Source of the DNA: Prevotella sp.
GTDB taxonomy: Bacteria > Bacteroidota > Bacteroidia > Bacteroidales > Bacteroidaceae
Direction: 5' to 3'
DNA length: 19,169 nt
Assembly: GCA_017442765.1 (NCBI GenBank)
Contig: JAFRZC010000149.1
Coordinates: 1 to 19,169, forward strand
Below the pieces are notes generated by a model. The model was not told the origin of the DNA. It saw nothing but the letters and a program-made list of their open reading frames with translations, and ran no database searches. Shown piece by piece: positions 1 to 6,853 of the stretch. Made by a program: the position numbers and the translations under genes. Numbering within the stretch: the stretch's first letter is position 1; each line of letters begins with the position of its first letter.

Positions 1-126
1 TGCCAGTGCCCTGTCCATATCCTCGCTCACCATCCTGCTCGTCGAGCTATAGCTTCCAAAACTCGTCAGGCTCGACGCTATAATCAGTGCAAAAAGCACG
101 ATGACAGCATATCTCTGTTGTTTCAT
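1..126 (-). CDS. N-terminus of a membrane protein, possibly a sensor histidine kinase (partial)
   Basis: An open frame starts with ATG at 126 and runs unbroken for 42 codons to the left edge. The translation begins MKQQRYAVIVLFALIIASSL, a short basic N-terminus followed by one hydrophobic segment (about residues 6-23), then a polar stretch ending MVSEDMDRALA. This arrangement, a membrane anchor followed by a helix rich in acidic and polar residues, resembles the N-termini of Bacteroidales two-component sensor kinases, but no kinase motif lies in the window, so the product is a guess. It lies 131 bp downstream of the preceding gene on the same strand. That spacer holds a near-palindrome (227-242) and AT-rich sequence but no clear promoter. 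The reading frame itself is fairly secure; the function is not. Confidence 0.6.
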   Translation of the reverse strand, partial: MKQQRYAVIVLFALIIASSLTSFGSYSSTSRMVSEDMDRALA

Positions 127-257
127 GACGATTCCTCTCTGGTTGATAATTATGAATTATAAATTTTACTGTCTTATCTATACCTTAGGACTGCGGAACT
201 TTTGTTTTCCTTTCCTTGTCCTAATTGGAAATATATGTTTCCCTATGAAATTATCAA

Positions 258-1268
258 CTATTCTTCCCGAACCAGCTGTTCCCTTATCCTTTCGATGGTT
301 GGAAACATGCCAGAATACTTTTTATAATCTTCCTGCAACAATTCTGACGAAGATAATTCTTTTGTATCCGTATATTCATACTCGACAACGTAGAATACAT
401 CTTCTACATCAATGTCCCTTACAAGATTTTCTTTTTTATGGGTCAGTGTCAGATGCCGATAACTGTTGGAGGATTTCAGATTGAAAACGGAGGGAGTATC
501 AAAATCATTATATCGATATAATTCCGTCTTGTTGTGTTTCGACAATACTTGTGTGTACCCGAACAGGTTTGTCACAAGAGCGTTTTTGGGCCACAAGGCA
601 TCTATGGACAAAAGCATCTCGTCTTTGTCAGAAAAGATCTCGCAACTACCTATTGATATAGAATCCGCGTAGACAATACCCAATTCGATACTTCTCTTTT
701 TGTCACGCATTGTTTCCTCATATAAAGTGTTCTTGCCGGGAAACGGAAGAGCCATGTACCTGTCGCTCATCATCATGCTTCGTTCCTTCTGTGCAATATC
801 TTTTTTCTTTGACATAAAGTAATTCGTTTCGATACTACCGCAATGCACCTTTTTGCTTTTGGTGTCGATATAGAATTCCCGTATTCCGTCCATGTAATAC
901 TTCAGACATGAATCTACATGCTCTATACTCCTAAAGTACACTTTACAATGATAATACTTCTTTTTCTTTGCTGTAACACTAACTTCTGATAATTTATAAG
1001 ATGATGGGGACAGGAAAACGATGCTGTCCTCATTATAAACGAGAGTCTTAGGCTCGTAGTTTATATGAGAAATGTGATATTCGAAGCCCTTCTGAAGATT
1101 AATATATCCTCCCATGTCTGAGCGTCCTATTACAGTTCCATTAGTATCGTAAACAGTAGCATAGCTAACTGGATTCTTGGTTATGCTGTCTGCCAACATC
1201 ACTTGCTGGGCAAATGCCACCATTGCCATGAGGGCGAACCATGCGGTGATGATAGTTTTCTTGTTCAT
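258..1268 (-). CDS. Exported protein with carboxypeptidase-like regulatory domain
   Basis: The 336-residue product starts with a typical signal peptide (MNKKT, then a hydrophobic run, likely cut after AFA near residue 20). Residues about 24-95 look like the CarboxypepD_reg-like beta-sandwich found at the N-terminus of Bacteroidetes surface proteins and TonB-dependent receptors: ITKNPVSYATVYDTNGTV, then GRSDMGGYI, ending KLSEVSVTAKKKK, which resembles the 'LxEVVVTA' transition of such receptors. No plug or beta-barrel follows; residues 100-336 match nothing I recognise. The start is only 10 nt after the folK stop, so it may ride on that operon. Its base composition is clearly more AT-rich than the operon genes upstream, which suggests a later arrival. 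Location is probably periplasmic or outer membrane; substrate unknown. Confidence 0.75.
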   Translation of the reverse strand: MNKKTIITAWFALMAMVAFAQQVMLADSITKNPVSYATVYDTNGTVIGRSDMGGYINLQKGFEYHISHINYEPKTLVYNEDSIVFLSPSSYKLSEVSVTAKKKKYYHCKVYFRSIEHVDSCLKYYMDGIREFYIDTKSKKVHCGSIETNYFMSKKKDIAQKERSMMMSDRYMALPFPGKNTLYEETMRDKKRSIELGIVYADSISIGSCEIFSDKDEMLLSIDALWPKNALVTNLFGYTQVLSKHNKTELYRYNDFDTPSVFNLKSSNSYRHLTLTHKKENLVRDIDVEDVFYVVEYEYTDTKELSSSELLQEDYKKYSGMFPTIERIREQLVREE

Positions 1269-1269
1269 T

Positions 1270-1298
1270 GTTCACTTTTCACTTATCACTTTCATTAG
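1270..1298. repeat. TTCACTTTTCACTTATCACT-type spacer repeat
   Basis: A run of TTCACTT/TTATCACTTT units lies between folK and the next gene. Similar sequence occurs at about 16472-16504 (ATCACTTTTTACTTAGCAC and onward). On the coding strand this repeat supplies the last FolK codons and its stop, and it ends at the next gene's start codon. Its origin is unknown; comparable short AT-rich tandem motifs are common in Bacteroidales spacers. Confidence 0.5.
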
Positions 1299-1800
1299 GC
1301 CACAAGCTGCAAGAGATCTGTCGCAGGGGCTGCATGACGAACTCACGTTGGCGCATGAGGGGATGGGGTATCTGCAGGTCGGGCTCGTCGACGCGGAGGT
1401 CGTCGTAGAGCAGGATGTCGATGTCGATAACGCGGTCGTGATAGACTCTCGACACTCCCTCCGTACTTTCGCTTCCCCGCCATCCCGAGCTATGCTTGCG
1501 CCCCCGTAGCCTTTTCTCCGTGGGGGATGGCTCTACTGTCTTCACTCTTCCCATCTGCCGCTCTATCTGCTGCGTGACCTCGAGCAGCTGGCGGGGCGTG
1601 AGCGTGGTCTGCACGCAGACGCAGGCATTCAGAAACGGATTTTCCGAATCGAAGCCCCAGGGCTCGGTCTCCAGAAAATCCGATTTTCTCGTTACCTCGC
1701 CAACTTGTCGGCCTATCAGGCGGATGGCACGGTTGAGGTTTTGCCTGCGACGGCCGAGGTTTGTGCCCAGTGAGAGGTAGACGGTGTGACGGTCAGTCAT
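1279..1800 (-). CDS. folK: 2-amino-4-hydroxy-6-hydroxymethyldihydropteridine pyrophosphokinase (HPPK) with an insertion
   Basis: FolK transfers pyrophosphate from ATP to hydroxymethyl-dihydropterin in cytosolic folate synthesis. The 173-residue product has the family start VYLSLGTNLG (7-16), EPWGF (46-50), the FLNAC region (56-60), the metal-binding pair in RVIDIDIL (D126, D128) and IPHPLMRQREFVMQPL near the end. I chose the ATG at 1800: it overlaps the queA stop by 8 nt and puts the family N-terminus first, although the frame stays open upstream. Residues about 88-118 are an extra 31-residue stretch between GRVK and VYHDRVIDID, where homologues have only a few residues; in E. coli HPPK this is catalytic loop 3. 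The C-terminus is short and ends in residues encoded by a spacer repeat. Identity is secure; full activity is not certain. Confidence 0.9.
   Translation of the reverse strand: MTDRHTVYLSLGTNLGRRRQNLNRAIRLIGRQVGEVTRKSDFLETEPWGFDSENPFLNACVCVQTTLTPRQLLEVTQQIERQMGRVKTVEPSPTEKRLRGRKHSSGWRGSESTEGVSRVYHDRVIDIDILLYDDLRVDEPDLQIPHPLMRQREFVMQPLRQISCSLWPNESDK
1447..1539 (-). repeat. In-frame palindrome-bearing insertion inside folK
   Basis: About 93 nt (31 codons) encode a polar peptide, PSPTEKRLRG then RKHSSGWRGSESTEG, that has no counterpart in ordinary HPPK. The DNA contains nested inverted repeats: GCCATCCC at 1479-1486 pairs with GGGATGGC at 1524-1531, and CCCCC at 1501-1505 faces GGGGG at 1522-1526. 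The reading frame is kept. Boundaries are approximate because they rest on remembered family sequences rather than an alignment. It recalls the palindromic elements that insert in frame into Rickettsia genes, but no relationship is claimed. Confidence 0.55.
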
Positions 1801-2959
1801 TGAGGATGAGCATTGCGTCGCCAAAGCAACCGAACCGGTAACCGTTCTCTACGGCCAGTTCGTAGGCTTTCATGACAAGGTCATACCCACCGAAGGCTGC
1901 CGTCTCCATAAGCAGGATGGAATAGGGATGGTAGAAGTTGGCGAGCATGGAGTCGGCCATACCGAAGTCGTAGGGGGGGAAGATGAACTTATTGGTCCAG
2001 CCATCGTACTCCTTAAGCATTCCGTCGGTGCCGACAGCGGTCTCGGTGGCTTTCACCACGCTGGTGCCGACGGCGCAGACGCGGTGGCCGTCCTCCTTCG
2101 CTCGATTCACAGTCTGACAGGCTTCACGGCCTACGTACATCTGTTCGGAGTCCATCTTGTGCTTGGTCAAATCCTCTACCTCTATCGTATGGAATGCGCT
2201 CAGGCCGCAATGCAGGGTGACGTAGGCAAAACGGATGCCCTTTATCTCCATGCGCTTCATCATCTCGCGGCTGAAGTGCAGGCCGGTGGCAGGCGCGGTG
2301 ACGGCTCCCTCGTTGCGGGCGAATACGGTCTGGAAATCGTCGAAGTCGTCGGCTGTGGCATGGCCGGCTTTTCGCCCGTCGAGGATGTAGCGCGGCAGCG
2401 GTGCCTCGCCCAAGGCATACAACTCGCGTTTGAACTCGTCGTGCGGACAGTCGTAGAGGAAGCGCAATGTTCGGCCGCGGCTGGTGGTATTGTCGATGAC
2501 CTCGGCCACCATCGTACCGCTCTCGTCGAAGAAGAGCTTGTTGCCGATGCGAATCTTGCGGGCGGGCTCCACAAGCACGTCCCACAGGCGCATGTCGCGG
2601 TTGAGCTCGCGCAGCAGGAACACCTCTATCTTGGCATCGGTGCGCTCCTTCGTGCCGTAAAGACGGGCGGGAAAGACCTTGGTGTCGTTGAAGACGAAGA
2701 CGTCTTTGTCGTCGAAATAGTCGAGCACATTGCGGAAGTCAAGATACTCGCCCTCTATGGGGTTTCCCTTGTCGTCTTTCTTATACATCTCGATGATTCC
2801 CGACTTGCGGTGGAGCACCATCAGACGGCATTCGTCGCGACGGGTGATTCGGAAGGTTTCCTTCTCACCATTCTCGTTCTCAAACTCGCGATAGATGCTA
2901 TGCGGATAGAGCGCAACCTGCTCCTCCGGCAACTTGAATTTAAATTGTGACAGTTTCAT
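1793..2959 (-). CDS. queA: S-adenosylmethionine:tRNA ribosyltransferase-isomerase
   Basis: QueA moves the ribosyl part of SAM onto preQ1-tRNA to form epoxyqueuosine, the penultimate step of queuosine synthesis at the wobble base. The 388-residue product shows the family signatures VFVFNDTKVFPARL (87-100), GEAPLPRYI (184-192), GAVTAPATGLHF (218-229), the HCGLSAFHTIEVEDL region and a C-terminal RFGCFGDAMLIL. It is longer than the usual 340-350 residues, mainly because residues about 22-75 carry charged insertions (FENENGEKETFRITRRDE and KKDDKGNPIEGEYLD), which I believe also occur in Bacteroidetes relatives. The ATG at 2959 directly precedes KLSQFKFKLPEEQVALYP, the family N-terminus. It lies 30 nt after the truB stop, and folK starts inside its last 8 nt, indicating one transcript. 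Confidence 0.96.
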   Translation of the reverse strand: MKLSQFKFKLPEEQVALYPHSIYREFENENGEKETFRITRRDECRLMVLHRKSGIIEMYKKDDKGNPIEGEYLDFRNVLDYFDDKDVFVFNDTKVFPARLYGTKERTDAKIEVFLLRELNRDMRLWDVLVEPARKIRIGNKLFFDESGTMVAEVIDNTTSRGRTLRFLYDCPHDEFKRELYALGEAPLPRYILDGRKAGHATADDFDDFQTVFARNEGAVTAPATGLHFSREMMKRMEIKGIRFAYVTLHCGLSAFHTIEVEDLTKHKMDSEQMYVGREACQTVNRAKEDGHRVCAVGTSVVKATETAVGTDGMLKEYDGWTNKFIFPPYDFGMADSMLANFYHPYSILLMETAAFGGYDLVMKAYELAVENGYRFGCFGDAMLILND

Positions 2960-2989
2960 CCTTATCGTTCATATTTCATAATGCATAAT

Positions 2990-3679
2990 TCAAACCGTGC
3001 AAAGCCACTCCCGAACATGGTCGTAGCCAATGCAATCTTCCACACGTATGTCACCTACACGGATGCGGCGCAAGGCGGTCAGATAGGCACCACTACCGAG
3101 CGCAGCCCCTATGTCGCGGGCCAAGGCACGGATGTAGGTTCCCTTGCCGCATACCACACGGATGCTCATCCGCATCGTTTCCTCATCGAAAGAGGTAAGC
3201 TCTATCTCATCGATGCGCACAGGCTTGGCCTGCAGCTCCACCTCGCGCCCCTTGCGCTTCAGATTGTATGCGCGGTCTCCGTTCACCTTACAGGCACTGT
3301 AGGCTGGCGGCACCTGCATGATGTCGCCCTCAAAGCGGCTCAACACGTCGAGAATACGCTCACGGGTGACATGCGCGGTGGGGAACGTAGCATCGACCTC
3401 GTGCTCCATGTCGTAACTCGGCGTGGTGGCTCCCAGCTGCAGCGTAGCGGTATATTCCTTCGTGTGCTGCTGGAACTCCTCGATGCGCTTCGTCATCTTG
3501 CCCGTGCAGAGGACGAGCACTCCCGTGGCCAACGGGTCGAGCGTGCCCGCATGCCCCATCTTCACCCGCTTCACGCCTATGTGCTTCGACACCAGATAGC
3601 GCACATGGGCCAAAGCGCCGAAGCTGGACAGCCGATAGGGCTTATCGATGGCGATGATTTCTCCTTCCTGAAAATTCAT
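2990..3679 (-). CDS. truB: tRNA pseudouridine(55) synthase
   Basis: TruB isomerises U55 in the T-loop of nearly all tRNAs. The 229-residue product has the catalytic motif GHAGTLDPLATGVL (42-55) with D48 as the nucleophile, the substrate-binding Tyr motif around TKEYTATLQLG, the YSACKVNGDRAYNLKRKG motif, and CGKGTYIRALARDIG near the C-terminus. It ends soon after, so the C-terminal PUA domain of E. coli TruB is absent; short forms of about 230 residues are usual in Bacteroidetes. The start at 3679 leads straight into GEIIAIDKPYRLSSF, the canonical IDKP opening. It lies 28 nt after uppP and 30 nt before queA on the same strand, fitting the conserved operon. Confidence 0.96.
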   Translation of the reverse strand: MNFQEGEIIAIDKPYRLSSFGALAHVRYLVSKHIGVKRVKMGHAGTLDPLATGVLVLCTGKMTKRIEEFQQHTKEYTATLQLGATTPSYDMEHEVDATFPTAHVTRERILDVLSRFEGDIMQVPPAYSACKVNGDRAYNLKRKGREVELQAKPVRIDEIELTSFDEETMRMSIRVVCGKGTYIRALARDIGAALGSGAYLTALRRIRVGDIRVEDCIGYDHVREWLCTV

Positions 3680-3707
3680 TTCAATCTATCGTAAGACTTT
3701 CATGCGC

Positions 3708-4565
3708 TCAATCCACCATTACCAAAGAATGGCCCGTGAGCAGCAGGATGATGATGACTCCTCCCACGATAATGCGGTAGATGCCGAAGACCTTGAACCC
3801 GTATTTGGTGAGGAAACCCACGAACCACCTCATGGCAAGCAAGGCCACGACGAACGCAACGACGCAGCCGAGCACCAACATGCAGATGTTATGACTTGTG
3901 GCCCACGCGGCGTCATCTTTCAACAGATCGAGCAGGTCGAGCAGCGTTGCCCCTGCCATCGTTGGCACGGCCAGAAAGAACGAGAACTCGGCGGCACGCT
4001 TACGCGTTAGCCCCTGCGTCATGCCGCCCACGATGGTAGCCATCGACCGCGACACTCCCGGGATGACCGAGATACACTGGAAGAGACCGATGTTGAAGGC
4101 ACGCCTCTCGGTCATTTTGTTCTCCTCGGTGCCCTTGTTGAAGAGCCTGTCGCAGAAAAGCATGAAGATACCGCCCACGACGAGCATGACGGCCACCACC
4201 TCGACACTGTCGAGCAGCCAGTCGAGTAAGCCCGATTTCTTGGCCAGCAGACCGATGACCACTGCGGGAATGACTCCCACGAGGAGCAGCCAGTAGAAAG
4301 CGTATTTATGTTTGAGACGCTGCCATGCCGAGCTACCCTCAGGCACCGGCGTGTTGTCGAACTTGAAAAAGCGTTTCCAATAGAGGCACACCACAGAAAG
4401 GATGGCCCCGAACTGGATGATGAACGTAAAGGCATGGACAAACGGGTCGCCCGGCTGAATGCCCAGCAGGTTCTGCGTGATGATCATGTGACCCGTCGAA
4501 GATACGGGAAGGAACTCGGTGAGCCCTTCTACAATCGAGATAATCACGGTTTCTATCCAGTCCAT
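3708..4565 (-). CDS. uppP: Undecaprenyl-diphosphate phosphatase
   Basis: UppP (BacA) dephosphorylates undecaprenyl pyrophosphate to recycle the lipid carrier for peptidoglycan and other surface glycans; overproduction gives bacitracin resistance. The 285-residue polytopic membrane protein carries the first active-site motif EGLTEFLPVSSTGH (13-26, including E17 and H26) and the second, PGVSRSMATIVGG (169-181, with R173 matching the essential arginine of E. coli). Several further hydrophobic segments, including the C-terminal IYRIIVGGVIIILLL, complete the expected fold. The start ATG directly abuts the TAA of the upstream DUF3098 gene with no spacer, so the two are very probably translationally coupled. 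Length and motifs are normal for the family. Confidence 0.97.
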   Translation of the reverse strand: MDWIETVIISIVEGLTEFLPVSSTGHMIITQNLLGIQPGDPFVHAFTFIIQFGAILSVVCLYWKRFFKFDNTPVPEGSSAWQRLKHKYAFYWLLLVGVIPAVVIGLLAKKSGLLDWLLDSVEVVAVMLVVGGIFMLFCDRLFNKGTEENKMTERRAFNIGLFQCISVIPGVSRSMATIVGGMTQGLTRKRAAEFSFFLAVPTMAGATLLDLLDLLKDDAAWATSHNICMLVLGCVVAFVVALLAMRWFVGFLTKYGFKVFGIYRIIVGGVIIILLLTGHSLVMVD

Positions 4566-4793
4566 TTACTCGCCTTTCGGTTTACGAATGATGGCATACA
4601 CCATAAATACAAATCCCAAGAAGCAAACCACCGGTGCCACGCGGATGCGGCGCACGCTGAAGATGTCGGGATTATATGCAGCCTCGGTAGAGCTGCCGCC
4701 GCTCATCAGGATGAAACCCACGACGACCACTATCATGCCAATGGCCAACAATATGAAGTTGACCTTGTCGAATGCAAAATTTCTCTTATCCAT
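4566..4793 (-). CDS. DUF3098 small membrane protein
   Basis: A 75-residue protein with two hydrophobic segments: about residues 11-29 (FILLAIGMIVVVVGFILM) and about 53-67 (APVVCFLGFVFMVYAII), separated by a polar loop containing YNPDIFSVRRIRVAP. This is the DUF3098 family, found in Bacteroidetes between ftsX and uppP; its function is unknown. The start ATG overlaps the ftsX TAA by one nucleotide (TAATG) and its own stop touches the uppP start, so it sits within a translationally linked trio. The neighbourhood suggests a role at the inner membrane in division or cell wall synthesis, but that is inference from position only. Confidence 0.88.
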   Translation of the reverse strand: MDKRNFAFDKVNFILLAIGMIVVVVGFILMSGGSSTEAAYNPDIFSVRRIRVAPVVCFLGFVFMVYAIIRKPKGE

Positions 4794-5671
4794 TATATCT
4801 TATACAATTCTCCTGCCTTCATGCGCAGGAACTTATTGACGGAGATGTTTGCGCACATGGCGGTGATGAGTATTCCGAAGACGAAAACCACCGCTGCCGT
4901 AATGGCGAGAACCTCCCACGTGATTACGGTCAGTATCTCGGGCTCATGGCGATAGAGCAGCCAGATCAGCCCGCCCAGCACTAAACAGGCGATTACCGCA
5001 GCTATCAGGCCTACGACGACAGCCCTGCGGACAAACGGCCGACGGATGAACCCCCACGACGCGCCTACGAGCTTCATCGTGTGGATGGAGAAACGCCGCG
5101 CATAGATGCCCAGACGCACCGTGTTGTTGATGAGCGAGAACGACACGAAGGTCAGCAGAACGGCCAAGACCAAAAGCACCAGGCTGATCTTCGCCAGATT
5201 GCGGTTCACAGCCTCTATCAGATCCTTCTGATATTTTATCTCCGTCACCTTGGGATAGGCCTTCAACTCTTTGGCTATCCACGCCAGCGAGTCGTTGTTG
5301 GCATAGTCGGACTTCAGCGTCAGCTCCATCGACGACGAAAACGGATTCTCACCGATAAACTCCGACGGGTCGGCGCCCAGCGTCTCGATGCCCTCCTTCA
5401 GTGCCTGCTCCCTGCTGATATAGTCAAGACCGTTCACATAGGTGCGGCTCTTCAGACGGGCGGCGAGCTTCGAGGCTTCAGAGGGGGTCACCTCGTTGTC
5501 GAGGAACAACGTCACGACAAGGTTTTGCTTCACATAAGCCGACAGGTTCCGGGCAGTCAACACGGAAAACACCACCAAGCCCAGCAAAATGAGCACCAGC
5601 GCGGTACTGATACAGAGTGTCACGACCTGCAACCCCTGTCGGCTACTCGTCTTCTTACGTTTCTTTCCCAT
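4793..5671 (-). CDS. ftsX: Cell division protein FtsX
   Basis: FtsX is the membrane half of the FtsEX ABC-type complex, which couples division to activation of peptidoglycan hydrolases. The 292-residue product has the expected plan: a basic cytoplasmic N-terminus (MGKKRKKTSSRQ), TM1 at about 16-38, an extracytoplasmic domain (about 40-160, beginning NLSAYVKQNLVVTLFLDNEVTPSEA), then three more membrane helices, with the conserved NTVRLGIYARRFSIHTMKLVGASWGFIRRPF region in the loop after TM2. The frame is open 20 codons further upstream, but the ATG at 5671 gives the standard N-terminus; the extra upstream residues look like translated promoter DNA. FtsE is not encoded nearby. It is the first gene of the leftward operon. 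Confidence 0.94.
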   Translation of the reverse strand: MGKKRKKTSSRQGLQVVTLCISTALVLILLGLVVFSVLTARNLSAYVKQNLVVTLFLDNEVTPSEASKLAARLKSRTYVNGLDYISREQALKEGIETLGADPSEFIGENPFSSSMELTLKSDYANNDSLAWIAKELKAYPKVTEIKYQKDLIEAVNRNLAKISLVLLVLAVLLTFVSFSLINNTVRLGIYARRFSIHTMKLVGASWGFIRRPFVRRAVVVGLIAAVIACLVLGGLIWLLYRHEPEILTVITWEVLAITAAVVFVFGILITAMCANISVNKFLRMKAGELYKI

Positions 5672-5680
5672 ACACAAGAG

Positions 5681-5713
5681 CAAATATAAAATTCCAAATT
5701 GCAAAATTACAAA
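5681..5713 (-). promoter_or_regulatory. Putative Bacteroidetes-type promoter for the ftsX operon
   Basis: On the minus strand, TTTG (5713-5710) is followed after 21 nt by TATATTTG (5688-5681), matching the TTTG/TAnnTTTG consensus. Transcription would begin only about 5 nt before the ftsX ATG at 5671, giving a nearly leaderless message. The region is AT-rich, so a chance match is possible. Confidence 0.45.
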
Positions 5714-5731
5714 AAAATGAGCAATTATCAA

Positions 5732-5761
5732 TTGTCATTTATCAATTATTTCGTATTTTTG
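5732..5761 (+). promoter_or_regulatory. Bacteroidetes-type promoter for the radical SAM gene
   Basis: TTG at 5732-5734 and TATTTTTG at 5754-5761 are separated by 19 nt, a good match to the Bacteroidetes -33/-7 consensus. Transcription would start near 5766, leaving a leader of about 54 nt that contains the palindrome at 5789-5804. Confidence 0.65.
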
Positions 5762-5783
5762 CAAAAAATTACCAAATTATCTG

Positions 5784-5804
5784 TAGGGACGCGGCGTGCC
5801 GCGT
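5784..5804. repeat. GC-rich palindrome in the 5' leader of the radical SAM gene
   Basis: ACGCGGC-GT-GCCGCGT (5789-5804) is a perfect 7-bp inverted repeat preceded by TAGGG, inside otherwise AT-rich DNA, ending 15 nt before the ATG at 5820. It resembles half of the longer GTAGGGACGCGGC-type palindromic repeats I recall from Bacteroidetes and other genomes, but only one copy is present here. In RNA it would form a compact hairpin close to the start codon. Confidence 0.5.
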
Positions 5805-5819
5805 GAAAAATTTTGAAGA

Positions 5820-6590
5820 ATGAGCACCATCATCTATCCTTCCCCCGTGTTCGGACCCGTCCATAGCCGCCGTCTCGGCATCTCGCTCGGCATCAACCTC
5901 ATGCCGGCCGACGGGAAACAGTGTACCTTCGACTGCATCTACTGCGAATGCGGCTTTAACGCCGACCACCGCCCCACCCTGCCCCGCCCCACACGCGAGG
6001 AGGTCTGCCATGCCCTCGAAGAGAAACTCGTCAGCATGGCAGGCGAAGGCATCCGCCCCGACGTGCTCACCTTTGCCGGCAACGGCGAACCCACCGCCCA
6101 CCCGCACTTTCCCGAGATTATCGACGACACCATCCGGCTGCGCGACTGCCATTGCCCAGAGGCGAAAATCAGCGTGCTCAGCAACGCCACTTTCGTCCAC
6201 CGGCCGCCTGTCCGCACTGCCCTGATGAAAGTAGATAACAACATCCAAAAGCTCGACACCGTCGATGACGAGTTCATCCGCCGTGTTGACCGCCCCGTCT
6301 CCCCCCGTTACCGCGTCGCCGACATTGTCGAAAGCTTGCGGCTGTTCAACGGGCACGTCATCATCCAGACCATGTTTTTAAAGAGGAGAGAGGACCTTGA
6401 CAACACCACCGACCACTATGTCCTCCCCTGGCTCGAAGCCCTGAAGAAAATCAAACCGCAGTCGGTTATGATCTACACCATCGACCGCGAGACACCCGAC
6501 CGCACACTCCGCAAAGCCACGCCCGAAGAGCTCGACGGCATACGCTACCGCGTCATCGCCGCAGGCATCCCCTGCACGGCAGCCTATTGA
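5820..6590 (+). CDS. Radical SAM protein (COG0731-like)
   Basis: The 256-residue product opens with PSPVFGPVHSRRLGISLGIN and carries the radical SAM cluster motif CTFDCIYC (C35, C39, C42; 4Fe-4S and SAM binding), followed by FAGNGEPTAHPHF, the equivalent of the GGE motif, and a later SNATF beta strand. The opening 'GPVxSRRLGxSLGIN' with CxxxCxxC is typical of the COG0731 group, loosely related to TYW1-type Fe-S oxidoreductases; the bacterial members have no established substrate. It is a stand-alone gene with its own promoter and a hairpin-forming leader, divergent from ftsX and convergent with lpxA. A role in cofactor or tRNA modification would be guesswork. Confidence 0.9.
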   Translation: MSTIIYPSPVFGPVHSRRLGISLGINLMPADGKQCTFDCIYCECGFNADHRPTLPRPTREEVCHALEEKLVSMAGEGIRPDVLTFAGNGEPTAHPHFPEIIDDTIRLRDCHCPEAKISVLSNATFVHRPPVRTALMKVDNNIQKLDTVDDEFIRRVDRPVSPRYRVADIVESLRLFNGHVIIQTMFLKRREDLDNTTDHYVLPWLEALKKIKPQSVMIYTIDRETPDRTLRKATPEELDGIRYRVIAAGIPCTAAY

Positions 6591-6628
6591 GTTTGCCTGG
6601 CCTCAGCATCCCCCAAGCAGTAGCCGAA

Positions 6629-6638
6629 ATGTTAACAT
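6629..6638. repeat. ATGTTAACAT palindrome
   Basis: A perfect 10-bp palindrome lies 39 bp after the radical SAM stop codon and shares the GTTAA core with the longer TGTTAAA/TTTAACA inverted repeats in the same spacer. Confidence 0.45.
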
Positions 6639-6814
6639 GTCTTAACGTCGGCGGTGAAACATATATCTCTCACTGCCGCAAGTGTTAAAGCCAGGTTTCC
6701 GTTTTAACATTTCCATTAGCCCCCTATTGTCCCTTTCATTCCCCCTTCACTCTCCTTTCACTCCCCCTTTCACTCCCCATTTTTTCCCAAACATATATGT
6801 TTCACCTCGCAAAC

Positions 6815-6847
6815 CATGGTCTTTCGCACCCCGAAACACGGTCTTTC
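6815..6847 (+). repeat. 33-bp GGTCTTTC module, copy in region A
   Basis: This 33-bp stretch, starting CATGGTCTTTCGC and ending ACGGTCTTTC, matches the minus strand of 16529-16561 at 28 of 33 positions with no gaps. The two GGTCTTTC cores within it are about 22 bp apart, so it is also internally tandem. Confidence 0.7.
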
Positions 6848-6853
6848 ACCACC

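Noticed and set aside
1928..2950. A 340-codon open frame on the plus strand opposite queA
   Set aside because: queA is unmistakable on the minus strand; the antisense translation is repetitive in Val, Ala and His and resembles no protein.
5769..6356. A 195-codon open frame on the minus strand opposite the radical SAM gene
   Set aside because: The plus-strand gene carries the CxxxCxxC cluster motif and a promoter; the minus frame starts within it and has no features.
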